Source: Gammaproteobacteria bacterium (GTDB taxonomy: Bacteria > Pseudomonadota > Gammaproteobacteria > GCA-001735895). Taken from it: DNA of 6,621 nt. The notes under the pieces were generated by a model. That model worked only from the letters and a program-made list of their open reading frames with translations. It was not told the DNA's origin and ran no database searches. The stretch is from assembly GCA_029882955.1 (NCBI GenBank), contig JAOUJX010000237.1, positions 1-6,621 of the forward strand, given 5' to 3'. The position numbers were made by a program, and so were the translations under genes. The first letter of the stretch is position 1; the number at the start of each line of letters is the position of its first letter. Positions 1-6,010 of this stretch are shown here, piece by piece.

Positions 1-1
1 G

Positions 2-733
2 CTGGTACGAGTGCGTCGACTGTCACTACCCGGTATCGCGATCCTGATTTCGATTTTATTTTTTGTCAACAAAGCCATTGCCTTTGACCACGAGAATGCA
101 ACGGTTTTTGGTGTTGGAGTTCTTTGTCTGACCAGCCTGTTGTTTTATCTGCGATACAAAATGCCATTTAGCCTGTTACCGCTAGCGGCGGGGCTGGTTG
201 GCATTGCTATTATTCAAATTGGTGTCGATGTGATCCAGAACCCCCTCATCTTTGTTGGTCTTGGGTTGATTGTCTTCGTGATTGCCATGCTTTTCGATGT
301 GCGCGATACGAAGCGCGTGTCACACTTAAGTGACAGTGCCTTCTGGTTGCACCTGCTGGCCTCACCATTGATCGTCCACGGCGCCATGGTCTCTCTGTTT
401 TTCAGTAATCAGGAATGGATTCAGGCGATCGACAAAGAAGTCATTATTATTGTTTTCTTCCTCGTTTTTCTACTGCTGGCATTATTGCTGGACAGGCGGG
501 CGATGCTGGTATCGACGCAGTTGTATATGATTTACGCGTTGACCCAGGTATTCGTCGGCCAGTTGCCCAGTACTCAGAATGTATTGATCTACGTGCTCCT
601 GTTGCTCGGATTTCTGGTGATATTTTTTGGTACCTACTGGTATAAAACTCGGCGTTTAATTTTCGGGTTTCTTGCGGGTAGTATAGTTGGGCGTTTTGTA
701 CCTGGGTTTGATATTCAGGATAGTAAGTCCTGA
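2..733 (+). CDS. Polytopic inner-membrane protein of unknown function, 5'-partial
   Basis: No named family can be given with certainty. The frame has no stop before the left edge (codons CTG GTA CGA precede a GTG at 11), so the protein probably begins outside the window and 11 is only a possible internal start. Counting from 11, about 240 residues are visible, rich in hydrophobic stretches (near residues 5-24, 30-46, 52-70, 76-95, 110-130, 143-160, 168-183, 188-208), so it is an integral membrane protein with perhaps seven or eight visible segments. A conserved-looking stretch, FDVRDTKRVSHLSDSAFWLH (residues 95-114), resembles a D-R...R.SD.AFWLH signature that I recall from uncharacterised proteobacterial membrane proteins; this is memory, not a search. 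It ends with a short charged tail after RRLIFGFLAGSIVGRFVP. No enzyme or transporter motif is visible. It is separated from the next gene by a long gap, so it is not clearly in its operon. Confidence 0.72.
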   Translation: MVRVRRLSLPGIAILISILFFVNKAIAFDHENATVFGVGVLCLTSLLFYLRYKMPFSLLPLAAGLVGIAIIQIGVDVIQNPLIFVGLGLIVFVIAMLFDVRDTKRVSHLSDSAFWLHLLASPLIVHGAMVSLFFSNQEWIQAIDKEVIIIVFFLVFLLLALLLDRRAMLVSTQLYMIYALTQVFVGQLPSTQNVLIYVLLLLGFLVIFFGTYWYKTRRLIFGFLAGSIVGRFVPGFDIQDSKS

Positions 734-749
734 GAATTTTCTTCGTCAG

Positions 750-963
750 CTACCCCTTCAAAAGTTCAGAATCAATAGTCTTCTTCACAACTACCATGCT
801 ATTGGAAGGCAATCCTGCGTCAGTCAATTTTGGCTCCTCCATAGAAGTTGGTGTTGTGGCTAAAGCTATGGCGCCAAAAACCGTTAACAACGCAAGGGGT
901 AGCCCGTCGGAGCATTTTTCTTCTGGAATGACGAGTGGCGCGTCGGGTCATGGCAGAAGGCAT
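750..963 (-). pseudogene. Possible frameshifted small-ORF remnant, unidentified
   Basis: Two overlapping minus-strand frames look more protein-like than chance but neither is complete. Frame A starts with ATG at 963-961, has a Shine-Dalgarno AGGA at 974-971 (7-base spacing), and runs 47 residues, rich in Arg at its start, to TGA at 822-820. Frame B is open from just after a TGA at 950-948 to TAG at 752-750 (65 residues). It includes a hydrophobic run, LPLALLTVFGAIALATT, followed by a polar tail TDAGLPSNSMVVVKKTIDSE, which reads like a signal or anchor segment plus a short domain. Frame B has no good start at its head. A one-base shift directly after the ATG at 951-949 would fuse that ATG to frame B (reading M-PDAPLVIPEE). 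I infer a possible pseudogene or sequence error. No family was recognised and it may be noise. Confidence 0.2.
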
Positions 964-1052
964 AGCAATTTCCTGTCAGGTGTGTACGGCCGAATATATA
1001 GAATTGTCTGGTCACAAGCAATGCTGCCAGTTTGACTGATTCAAAACCTCTT

Positions 1053-1077
1053 TGTAATCGGTGAGACTTCGATTACA
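1053..1077. promoter_or_regulatory. Perfect 8-bp inverted repeat, possible operator
   Basis: TGTAATCG (1053-1060) and CGATTACA (1070-1077) are exact reverse complements separated by 9 bases. The dyad lies about 40 bp upstream of the first EamA start, where an operator for a dimeric regulator could sit. The 17-base centre-to-centre half-site spacing would place the halves about 1.6 helical turns apart. No T-run follows on either strand, so it is not an obvious intrinsic terminator. No adjacent regulator gene is in the window, so the binding protein is unknown. Confidence 0.4.
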
Positions 1078-1118
1078 TTGGCGACCTAATTTTGTTTGTT
1101 ACGCATGGGTAGTTGTTA

Positions 1119-2036
1119 GTGGATAATGCAGTCAGCCTGGAGCAATCGGAAACATCGTTATCTTATCTGAGTGGTGTCATGCTGGTATTAATGGCGGGTG
1201 TTTTCTGGTCGACCATGGGTCTGGGGATTCGCAATATTGAAGCTGCCAATGTCTGGCAAATCCTGATTTATCGTTCATTTGCGTTGGCGATATTTCTGTT
1301 TATCGTCATTAGCTTCCGCTCCGGCTTTACACCGATAAATACGATAAAACGTTCCGGTCTGGCTGGTGTTATCGGTGGCCTGGGTTTGGTCATGGCATTC
1401 GCCGGTGGTATTTATTCGATCCAGACGACCACTGTCGCTAATGCTATGTTTTTATTTGCCGCAGCCCCTTTTTTTGCCGCAATACTCGGTTGGGTAATAT
1501 TGCGCGAAAGCGTGCGAAATGCCACCTGGTTAGCCACCTTGCTGGCCATCGTAGGCATCGCGATTATGGTGATCGATGGCATCTCTGTAGGGCAAATGAC
1601 CGGTAATGTAATGGCCCTGCTATCGGCTCTGGGGTTTGCGGTATTTACCATTGCGCTGCGCTGGGGCAAACTTGAGGATATGCTCCCGGCGGTGTTCCTG
1701 GCGGGTATATTCGCCATGATTATCTCGGCGATTGTTTGCCTGACGCAGGATTTCTCATTATTGCTGTCAATAAATGATGCCGGCATTGCTCTAGCGATGG
1801 GCGTATTTCAGGTCGGAGCCGGTCTGACGATTTATACCGTCGGCTCAAAGGTGGTGCCCGCAGCAGAGCTGGCATTACTGTCTATGACCGAAGTTTTGCT
1901 CGGCCCTATCTGGGTATGGATATTCATGGGCGAAACCGCGAGCTCTTATACCCTGATAGGCGGAAGTGTGTTGTTGATCGCGATCGCCGGAAATGCTTTG
2001 AGTGGGCTTAGACGGAAGCCTTTGCCGGTTATCTAG
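1119..2036 (+). CDS. EamA/DMT-superfamily transporter (first copy)
   Basis: An inner-membrane permease of the drug/metabolite transporter superfamily. Such proteins move small metabolites, often by efflux, and the substrate cannot be read from sequence. The protein of about 305 residues has ten predicted membrane segments in two repeated EamA halves. The first half ends in LRESVRNATWLATLLAIVGIA (short charged loop then helix), and the second in the parallel FMGETASSYTLIGGSVLLIA near residues 269-288. The length is usual for the family (about 290-310). Start choice: TTG at 1113 directly follows an in-frame TAG at 1110-1112, while GTG at 1119 has GGGTAG (1107-1112) six bases upstream, so I prefer 1119; 1113 remains possible. 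A four-codon ATG frame at 1105-1119 ends on the G of this GTG. The NIPSNAP gene follows after 42 bp on the same strand, probably in one transcript. The 1053-1077 dyad may regulate it. Confidence 0.9.
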   Translation: MDNAVSLEQSETSLSYLSGVMLVLMAGVFWSTMGLGIRNIEAANVWQILIYRSFALAIFLFIVISFRSGFTPINTIKRSGLAGVIGGLGLVMAFAGGIYSIQTTTVANAMFLFAAAPFFAAILGWVILRESVRNATWLATLLAIVGIAIMVIDGISVGQMTGNVMALLSALGFAVFTIALRWGKLEDMLPAVFLAGIFAMIISAIVCLTQDFSLLLSINDAGIALAMGVFQVGAGLTIYTVGSKVVPAAELALLSMTEVLLGPIWVWIFMGETASSYTLIGGSVLLIAIAGNALSGLRRKPLPVI

Positions 2037-2078
2037 GCTTCTGGTGCCTGTCATACTAAAATCGGAGTACGAAAAATT

Positions 2079-2384
2079 ATGATTACCTGTTATTTAAAAT
2101 ACGTGATTGATCCGTTCAAATTAAAGGAATTTGAACATTATGCAAAGCTATGGATACCGCTGGTAGAAAAGTTTGGAGGTACCCATCACGGTTATTTTAT
2201 GCCTCACGAAGGTGCCAGTAATATCGCGCTGGCTTTATTCTCGTTCCCGAATCTGGCGCAGTACGAATCCTACCGGCAACAGGCAGCGGCTGACACGCAA
2301 TGCCAGGCGGCTATGAAATATTATGAGGAAACAAAATGCTTTCTCAGCTTTGAGCGATCTTTTATGAAGCCTGTTTTCGAATAA
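2079..2384 (+). CDS. NIPSNAP-family protein
   Basis: A small soluble protein of 101 residues, the typical size of bacterial single-domain NIPSNAP proteins, which have a dimeric ferredoxin-like alpha/beta-barrel fold. The sequence opens with a beta strand, MITCYLKYVIDP, then a helix FKLKEFEHYAKLWIPLVEKF and the characteristic GGTHHGYFMPHEG turn (residues 33-45). Next comes a strand ALALFSFPN and helices with YESYRQQ, ending in a strand FLSFERSFMKPV. The family's biochemical role in bacteria is poorly defined, so no reaction is claimed. GGAG at 2064-2067 lies 11 bases before the ATG, a slightly long but usable spacing. It lies 42 bp after the EamA gene and is probably translated from the same mRNA. 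Its last 23 bases overlap the end of the convergent EamA gene on the minus strand. An antibiotic-monooxygenase-like (ABM) fold relative is the main alternative. Confidence 0.88.
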   Translation: MITCYLKYVIDPFKLKEFEHYAKLWIPLVEKFGGTHHGYFMPHEGASNIALALFSFPNLAQYESYRQQAAADTQCQAAMKYYEETKCFLSFERSFMKPVFE

Positions 2385-3255
2385 CCCGGGTTTCCCGATA
2401 CCAGACATATACCCCGCTGCAAATAACCACACTGGCACCGCTTAGGGTCCAGATACTCGGGATATCACCAAATATCAGGTAGCCCCAGACGATGGCTGCA
2501 ACAACCTGGGCGTAGGTGAAAGGTGCCAGCATGGAAGCCTCGGCTGTATGAAAAGCTCTCACCAGCAGGAAATGGCCTAACGCCCCGGCCGCGCCCATGG
2601 TGACCGTTAAGAACCACTGCGACGGTGTTAGTGGCTGCCAGTTGAAGACCACTACCATGGTAAGGATTAATGCACCGAGTGCAGTGGAGTAAAAAGTAGT
2701 TGCTGCTGGCGAATCTACATTGCGGATGATCCGGGTCATCATCATATAAATCGCTAACAGAATTGCGGTCGCCAGTGGTAATAGTGCATTCCAGCCCAGT
2801 ACGCCCGAGCCGGGTCGTGCCACCAGTAGCACACCGATGAACCCGCAAACTACCGCCATCCAACGCCGCGGCCCGACCTGCTCTCCCAGAATTAAGCCCG
2901 AAAATGCGGTGACCAGGACAGGTGCCAGAAATTGAATGGCCGCAGCGTCCCCCAGAGGCATACGCATAATTGCGAGATACATGAAAAACGTGGCACCGAA
3001 CAGGGCGAGTGCTCGAAGGAATTGAAAGGCTGGCCGCTTGCTATGAAGAAAACTAAACGACCGGGTATTGACGCTATAAATGCTAAAGGTAATGACAGTA
3101 TGAAAGAAATATCGTCCCCATATCACCATAATGAAAGCCACTTCAAGCGAGAGATATTTTGCTGTCGCATCCATCCCCGCCAGAGTTATTCCTGAAATAA
3201 TGGTGAGTGTGATGGCTAAAGTTGGGAAACTGTGGTGATCGTCCGGGCTAGACAT
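2362..3255 (-). CDS. EamA/DMT-superfamily transporter (second copy)
   Basis: A second ten-helix drug/metabolite-type permease of 297 residues, in the inner membrane with unknown substrate. Two EamA repeats are visible. The first half carries the family-typical run YLAIMRMPLGDAAAIQFLAP (residues 93-112), then LILGEQVGPRRWMAVVCGFIG (about 121-141) and VARPGSGVLGW. The second half has LVRAFHTAEASMLAPFTYAQ (231-250) and IFGDIPSIWTLSGASVVICSG. The A-L-A-LG-A-A-Q-APV-E pattern is that of the common proteobacterial DMT branch. It is not a close copy of the DMT protein at 1119-2036, so this is not a recent duplication. ATG at 3255-3253 has AGGAA six or seven bases upstream (CCAGGAACATA-ATG), which supports this start. 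It follows the MFS gene by 79 bp on the same strand, possibly in one operon. Its 3' end overlaps the NIPSNAP gene antisense. Confidence 0.92.
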   Translation of the reverse strand: MSSPDDHHSFPTLAITLTIISGITLAGMDATAKYLSLEVAFIMVIWGRYFFHTVITFSIYSVNTRSFSFLHSKRPAFQFLRALALFGATFFMYLAIMRMPLGDAAAIQFLAPVLVTAFSGLILGEQVGPRRWMAVVCGFIGVLLVARPGSGVLGWNALLPLATAILLAIYMMMTRIIRNVDSPAATTFYSTALGALILTMVVVFNWQPLTPSQWFLTVTMGAAGALGHFLLVRAFHTAEASMLAPFTYAQVVAAIVWGYLIFGDIPSIWTLSGASVVICSGVYVWYRETRVIRKQAS

Positions 3256-3293
3256 TATGTTCCTGGCAAAAGTACGACTGTGTAGGGATTTTT

Positions 3294-3319
3294 GAGGTTG
3301 AGGTCTCTCTGATAACCTC
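3294..3319. repeat. 6-bp inverted repeat between MFS and EamA genes
   Basis: GAGGTT (3294-3299) pairs with AACCTC (3314-3319) around a 14-base loop in the 79-bp gap between the two minus-strand transporter genes. On the minus strand the hairpin is followed by AAAAATCCC rather than a T-run, so it does not look like an intrinsic terminator for the MFS transcript. On the plus strand a T-run follows at 3325-3330, but no plus-strand gene directly precedes it. It could be an attenuating or mRNA-stabilising stem, or chance. Confidence 0.25.
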
Positions 3320-3334
3320 GACTATTTTTTACTG

Positions 3335-4480
3335 CTAATCAGGATGTTTCCTTCGCCAGATCAATGCCACCACTAGAATAAAATAAATCAGTGACAGGCT
3401 AATCGGCAGGCCATGGGAACCAAAACCGGCCATAGTCCAGCCGCCGGAAATGGAACCAAATAATGCGCCAAGTCCCCAGACCACGGCGAAAGCGGCGGAA
3501 CCATTCACCAGTTCTATGCCTTTAAAGCGATCGCCCAGCGAAGTGAGTGAAACCGTATAGACGCCGTAGCCGGTGGTGCCGATAAGAACGAGTAATGGCC
3601 ATTTCAGTATTGAGTCCATTACAAATGGAACGAATAATAATAAAACGCTGGTGATAATTGCACAGCCTGTGAGTATCCGTCGATGCGGATAAATGTCGCA
3701 GAGCCAGCCAATCGGGAATTGTAGTAACACGTTACCGATAATCAGTGCAGTTAGAATATTGGCTGAGGTGGCGATGTCGAGGCCGTTTTTCATGCCGTAT
3801 ACCGGGAACAGTGACAGAGTCGCGGCATCGAATATTGCAAAAATTCCAACCGCAGCGAGTAATATCGGTGCTTTGGGTGCGAAATCGAATATGCCCGAAG
3901 GTTTGGTTTCTTCCGGGGCTGACGTGGTTTCCTCGCGAATGAAGAAAAACGGGATAACGCCGAGGAAAACTACCGCCGAACCCAGCACAAAAGGAAGCCA
4001 GCCCTCGATACCGATGATACCAACCAGCAATGGGCCGGCGCCAAAGCTGGCGGATAGCACGCTGGAATAAATGGCGACAATCTTACCTCGGTTGTGGTCA
4101 CTGGCAGAACCGACAATCCAGGCTTCACTGAGTACAAACAGGGTTGAGATCGACATGCCCTGAATTAGTCGAATCAGGAACCAGGCCGATAAGCTGTCGA
4201 AGACTTTATAGGAGAGAATGACAAATCCACTAGCGATAGCAGCTGCTATCGCCACATTTCGGGCGCCATAACGCTTGGCGACAACGGGGATGACCGATGA
4301 GAATAACAAAATGCCCAGAGGCATCATCGCCGAGTTGATGCCGATCATATCGCTCGATACGCCCCGGGATTCCAGAATCAGCGATAGCAGTGGATAGGTC
4401 ATTCCAAAGGCGAAACCAAAAACTGTAATCGCGGCGCAGGCGGCAATTAAAGTTCTTCTATTGGCGGGAGTCGTAGTCAT
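3335..4480 (-). CDS. Major facilitator superfamily transporter (YcaD-like)
   Basis: An inner-membrane secondary transporter of 381 residues, close in length to E. coli YcaD (about 382) and likely in that branch; the substrate is unknown. Twelve membrane segments are expected in two six-helix halves. Visible marks are a weak motif A after helix 2 (VIPVVAKRYGARN, residues 63-75), RLIQGMSISTLFVLSEAWI in helix 4 (R104 and G108 fit motif B), and NRGK at 130-133 in the next loop. After a charged central linker (IREETTSAPEETKP, 181-194) comes a second motif-A-like turn, QFPIGWLCDIYPHRR (254-268). The C-terminus is short and basic. ATG at 4480-4478 has only a weak GGGT upstream. The gene diverges from tupB across 92 bp and lies 79 bp before the second EamA gene on the same strand. 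Sugar or drug efflux cannot be told apart here. Confidence 0.9.
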   Translation of the reverse strand: MTTTPANRRTLIAACAAITVFGFAFGMTYPLLSLILESRGVSSDMIGINSAMMPLGILLFSSVIPVVAKRYGARNVAIAAAIASGFVILSYKVFDSLSAWFLIRLIQGMSISTLFVLSEAWIVGSASDHNRGKIVAIYSSVLSASFGAGPLLVGIIGIEGWLPFVLGSAVVFLGVIPFFFIREETTSAPEETKPSGIFDFAPKAPILLAAVGIFAIFDAATLSLFPVYGMKNGLDIATSANILTALIIGNVLLQFPIGWLCDIYPHRRILTGCAIITSVLLLFVPFVMDSILKWPLLVLIGTTGYGVYTVSLTSLGDRFKGIELVNGSAAFAVVWGLGALFGSISGGWTMAGFGSHGLPISLSLIYFILVVALIWRRKHPD

Positions 4481-4572
4481 GCGCGGATGTTACCCGATAG
4501 TCGATTTTTTAAAAGAAATTATTGTCGATTTAATTTGCATAATTTACGAATTAAAAGCAAAATTTGTAAATT
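4481..4572. promoter_or_regulatory. Divergent promoter region between MFS gene and tupB
   Basis: This 92-bp AT-rich spacer must hold the promoters of both the leftward MFS gene and the rightward tup operon. An 8-base direct repeat GTCGATTT occurs at 4500-4507 and 4524-4531 (24-bp period). A -10-like AATAAT lies on the minus strand at 4523-4518. On the plus strand CATAAT (4538-4543) and the weak pair TTGCAT (4535-4540) plus CAAAAT (4558-4563, 17-bp spacer) are candidates. None is convincing enough to assign. The 42-bp palindrome at 4536-4577 overlaps all the plus-strand candidates, so a bound regulator would block them. Confidence 0.45.
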
Positions 4573-4577
4573 ATGCA
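4536..4577. promoter_or_regulatory. 42-bp near-perfect palindrome, candidate tup operator
   Basis: The left arm TGCATAATTTACGAATT (4536-4552) is the reverse complement of the right arm AATTTGTAAATTATGCA (4561-4577) at 16 of 17 positions, and the odd one is a G-T pair; the loop is AAAAGCAA (4553-4560). The outer 12 bp are exact. The right arm contains the tupB ATG (4573-4575), so a bound protein would sit over the operon's start. If transcribed, the RNA would fold into a stem that pairs the start codon. Tungstate and molybdate uptake operons are commonly repressed by ModE-type or related metal-sensing dimers that bind long palindromes. I infer such an operator; the regulator gene is not in the window and the match to a known consensus was not tested. 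Confidence 0.6.
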
Positions 4578-5280
4578 GGATTTTTCATCTTCTTTTGCTC
4601 TGGCCTTTGCCTTAATTGGTGGACTCGACGCCGATTTACTCGAAATTATCGGGCTATCGCTACGCGTTAGCCTTATCGCGGTAATCATCGCTGCCATTAT
4701 TGGTTTTCCGCTAGGTGCTTCGATTGCGGTGATTCGGTTTCCCGGACGGCAGGCGGTCGATATCTTACTCAATGCTTTGATGGGCTTGCCGCCGGTCGTT
4801 GTTGGCCTGCTGGTCTATATGATGATCTCGCGCGCCGGACCACTGGGATGGTTGAATATTCTGTACTCACCAACGGCGATGATCATCGCCCAGGTTATTC
4901 TCATCGTGCCCATAGTTGCGGCTTTGACCCGTCAGACTATTGAAGACCTGCACCGTGAATACGATGAACAGTTTCGATCTTTCTGCCTGCCGATGAATCG
5001 TGTTATTCCGATTCTGATCTGGGATGCTCGTTACAGTTTGCTGACCGTGGTGCTAGCCGGGTTTGGCCGGGCGATTGCCGAGGTAGGTGCTGTCATTATT
5101 GTTGGAGGCAACATCAATCATCTGACACGGATGATGACGACTTCGATAGCACTCGAAACATCGAAAGGAAACCTCGCACTGGCGCTTGCCCTGGGGTTGG
5201 TATTGATGCTGTTATCTTTAACCATTAATGCCCTGGTCTATGCCTTGCGTGCTAGTGCCAAACACCTGGCTTATGCCTGA
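4573..5280 (+). CDS. tupB: Tungstate ABC transporter, permease subunit TupB
   Basis: The membrane channel subunit of a TupABC-type oxyanion importer, 235 residues, the usual TupB length. After a short N-terminus come LLEIIGLSLRVSLIAVIIAA (22-41), a GFPLGASIAVIRFPGRQ segment, and NALMGLPPVVVGLLVYMM (67-84) with the GLPPVVVGL run typical of TupB/ModB-like permeases. The coupling loop GRAIAEVGAVIIVGGNI (165-181) is the EAA-type motif that contacts the ATPase and is highly characteristic of TupB/WtpB. A final hydrophobic stretch covers residues 200-226. The start is fixed by an in-frame TAA at 4567-4569, just two codons upstream. No Shine-Dalgarno is present and the ATG lies inside the 4536-4577 palindrome, so translation may be leaderless or structure-controlled. 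It overlaps or nearly abuts tupC, which implies translational coupling. A vanadate-type (Vup) or molybdate importer of the same family is the alternative. Confidence 0.93.
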   Translation: MQDFSSSFALAFALIGGLDADLLEIIGLSLRVSLIAVIIAAIIGFPLGASIAVIRFPGRQAVDILLNALMGLPPVVVGLLVYMMISRAGPLGWLNILYSPTAMIIAQVILIVPIVAALTRQTIEDLHREYDEQFRSFCLPMNRVIPILIWDARYSLLTVVLAGFGRAIAEVGAVIIVGGNINHLTRMMTTSIALETSKGNLALALALGLVLMLLSLTINALVYALRASAKHLAYA

Positions 5281-5281
5281 G

Positions 5282-5998
5282 ATGAAAAAAATTACGCAGT
5301 TGCCGTTAAAGGTTTCAGATCTATGTTTTAGCGTGCATAAAAAGCAGTTGCTGGGCGACTTTAATCTGCACCTCGATAGTCAGGGTGTGACCGCTGTCAT
5401 GGGTCCGAACGGCGCAGGTAAAAGCTTACTAATTCGTTTGCTTCACGGCTTACTGGAACCCGATTCCGGCATTGTCGAATGGAATGGTAAGTCACTCGAA
5501 CTGGCGGTTAGACAGGCGCAGGCAATGGTTTTTCAAAAGCCGGTTTTATTACGTCGTTCGGTTGCCGCAAATATCGACTTTGTGCTGGATAATTGTGTGA
5601 TCAAAGGTAACAAGTCCTGCCGTGATATTCTTCAGGAAGCGGGCCTTTATGAGCGACGGATGCAACCGGCACGGCTGCTTTCCGGTGGTGAACAGCAACG
5701 CCTGGCTTTGGCCCGGGCATTGGCTACTTCACCGCAAATCCTGTTTCTCGACGAGCCGACCGCGAGTATCGATCCATCGGCCACACGACAGATTGAGCAC
5801 TGGCTGGCCCAGGTTTCCGATAACGGTGTTAAGTTGATACTGGTAACCCATGATATTGGCCAGGCCAGACGCCTCGCCAGTGATGTTATTTTTATGCACC
5901 GGGGACGCCTGTCCGAGCATACCCCCGCCAAACAGTTTTTCGAAGAACCCCGGAGCAGAGAAGCGCAGGCTTATTTGCGGGGTGAACTGGTTATTTAA
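5282..5998 (+). CDS. tupC: Tungstate ABC transporter, ATP-binding subunit TupC
   Basis: The cytoplasmic ATPase that drives TupB, 238 residues from the chosen start. All ABC motifs are intact: Walker A GPNGAGKS (41-48), Q-loop Q85 in MVFQKPVLLRRSV, signature LSGGEQQRLALARAL (133-147), Walker B ILFLDEP (153-159), D-loop ASID (161-164) and switch histidine H190 in VTHD. The VFQ-PVLLRRSV run after the Q-loop and RLLHGLLEPDSG after Walker A are typical of TupC/ModC-like oxyanion ATPases. There is no C-terminal TOBE/molybdate-binding domain, which argues against ModC and fits TupC. The frame is open further upstream (ATGs at 5228 and 5273). I prefer ATG 5282, one base after the tupB stop, giving MKKITQLPLKVSDL; ATG 5273, which overlaps the tupB end by 8 bases, is equally possible. 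No clear Shine-Dalgarno precedes either, consistent with coupling to tupB. Confidence 0.93.
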   Translation: MKKITQLPLKVSDLCFSVHKKQLLGDFNLHLDSQGVTAVMGPNGAGKSLLIRLLHGLLEPDSGIVEWNGKSLELAVRQAQAMVFQKPVLLRRSVAANIDFVLDNCVIKGNKSCRDILQEAGLYERRMQPARLLSGGEQQRLALARALATSPQILFLDEPTASIDPSATRQIEHWLAQVSDNGVKLILVTHDIGQARRLASDVIFMHRGRLSEHTPAKQFFEEPRSREAQAYLRGELVI

Positions 5999-6004
5999 GG
6001 TGAG
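5997..6004 (+). promoter_or_regulatory. tupA ribosome-binding site
   Basis: AAGGTGAG lies six bases before the tupA ATG at 6011 and shares its first two bases with the tupC stop codon TAA (5996-5998). It is the strongest Shine-Dalgarno in the tup operon. It fixes the tupA start and fits stronger translation of the binding protein than of the membrane and ATPase subunits. Confidence 0.75.
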
Positions 6005-6010
6005 ATAGAT

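Larger units (their letters stand above)
734..1118. other. Long gap without a confident gene
   Basis: About 385 bases between the membrane protein and the first EamA gene. A plus-strand frame at 796-1035 (79 codons) has low-complexity Ser/Gly-rich content, no Shine-Dalgarno and no family likeness, so it is not called. The minus strand holds a possible decayed gene (750-963, listed separately). Near the right end is an 8-bp inverted repeat (1053-1077, listed separately). No rho-independent terminator follows the stop at 733, and no tRNA or convincing sigma-70 promoter was seen. Confidence 0.5.

Noticed and set aside
796..1035. Plus-strand 79-codon frame in the long gap
   Set aside because: It is Ser/Gly-rich, has no Shine-Dalgarno and no recognised family, and the opposite strand reads at least as protein-like. 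Too weak to call as a gene.
1412..1786. Minus-strand 124-codon frame inside the first EamA gene
   Set aside because: It lies wholly opposite a clear transporter gene, and its composition is that of a shadow frame.
2465..2863. Minus-strand 132-codon frame
   Set aside because: It overlaps the second EamA gene in another frame on the same strand; the EamA frame has the intact family pattern.
3294..3330. Hairpin plus T-run as a plus-strand intrinsic terminator
   Set aside because: The stem is only 6 bp with a 14-base loop, the T-run starts several bases after it, and no plus-strand gene ends nearby. Kept only as an inverted repeat.
3693..4070. Plus-strand 125-codon frame inside the MFS gene
   Set aside because: Shadow of the minus-strand MFS gene, with no independent start signal or family likeness.
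4481..4577. Moco/tungsten cofactor riboswitch upstream of tupB
   Set aside because: The spacer to the divergent gene is too short and too AT-rich to hold that multi-stem RNA; only the single long palindrome is present.
4461..4670. Plus-strand 69-codon frame across the MFS start and tupB start
   Set aside because: It crosses the divergent control region and overlaps the well-supported tupB in another frame. No Shine-Dalgarno or family match.
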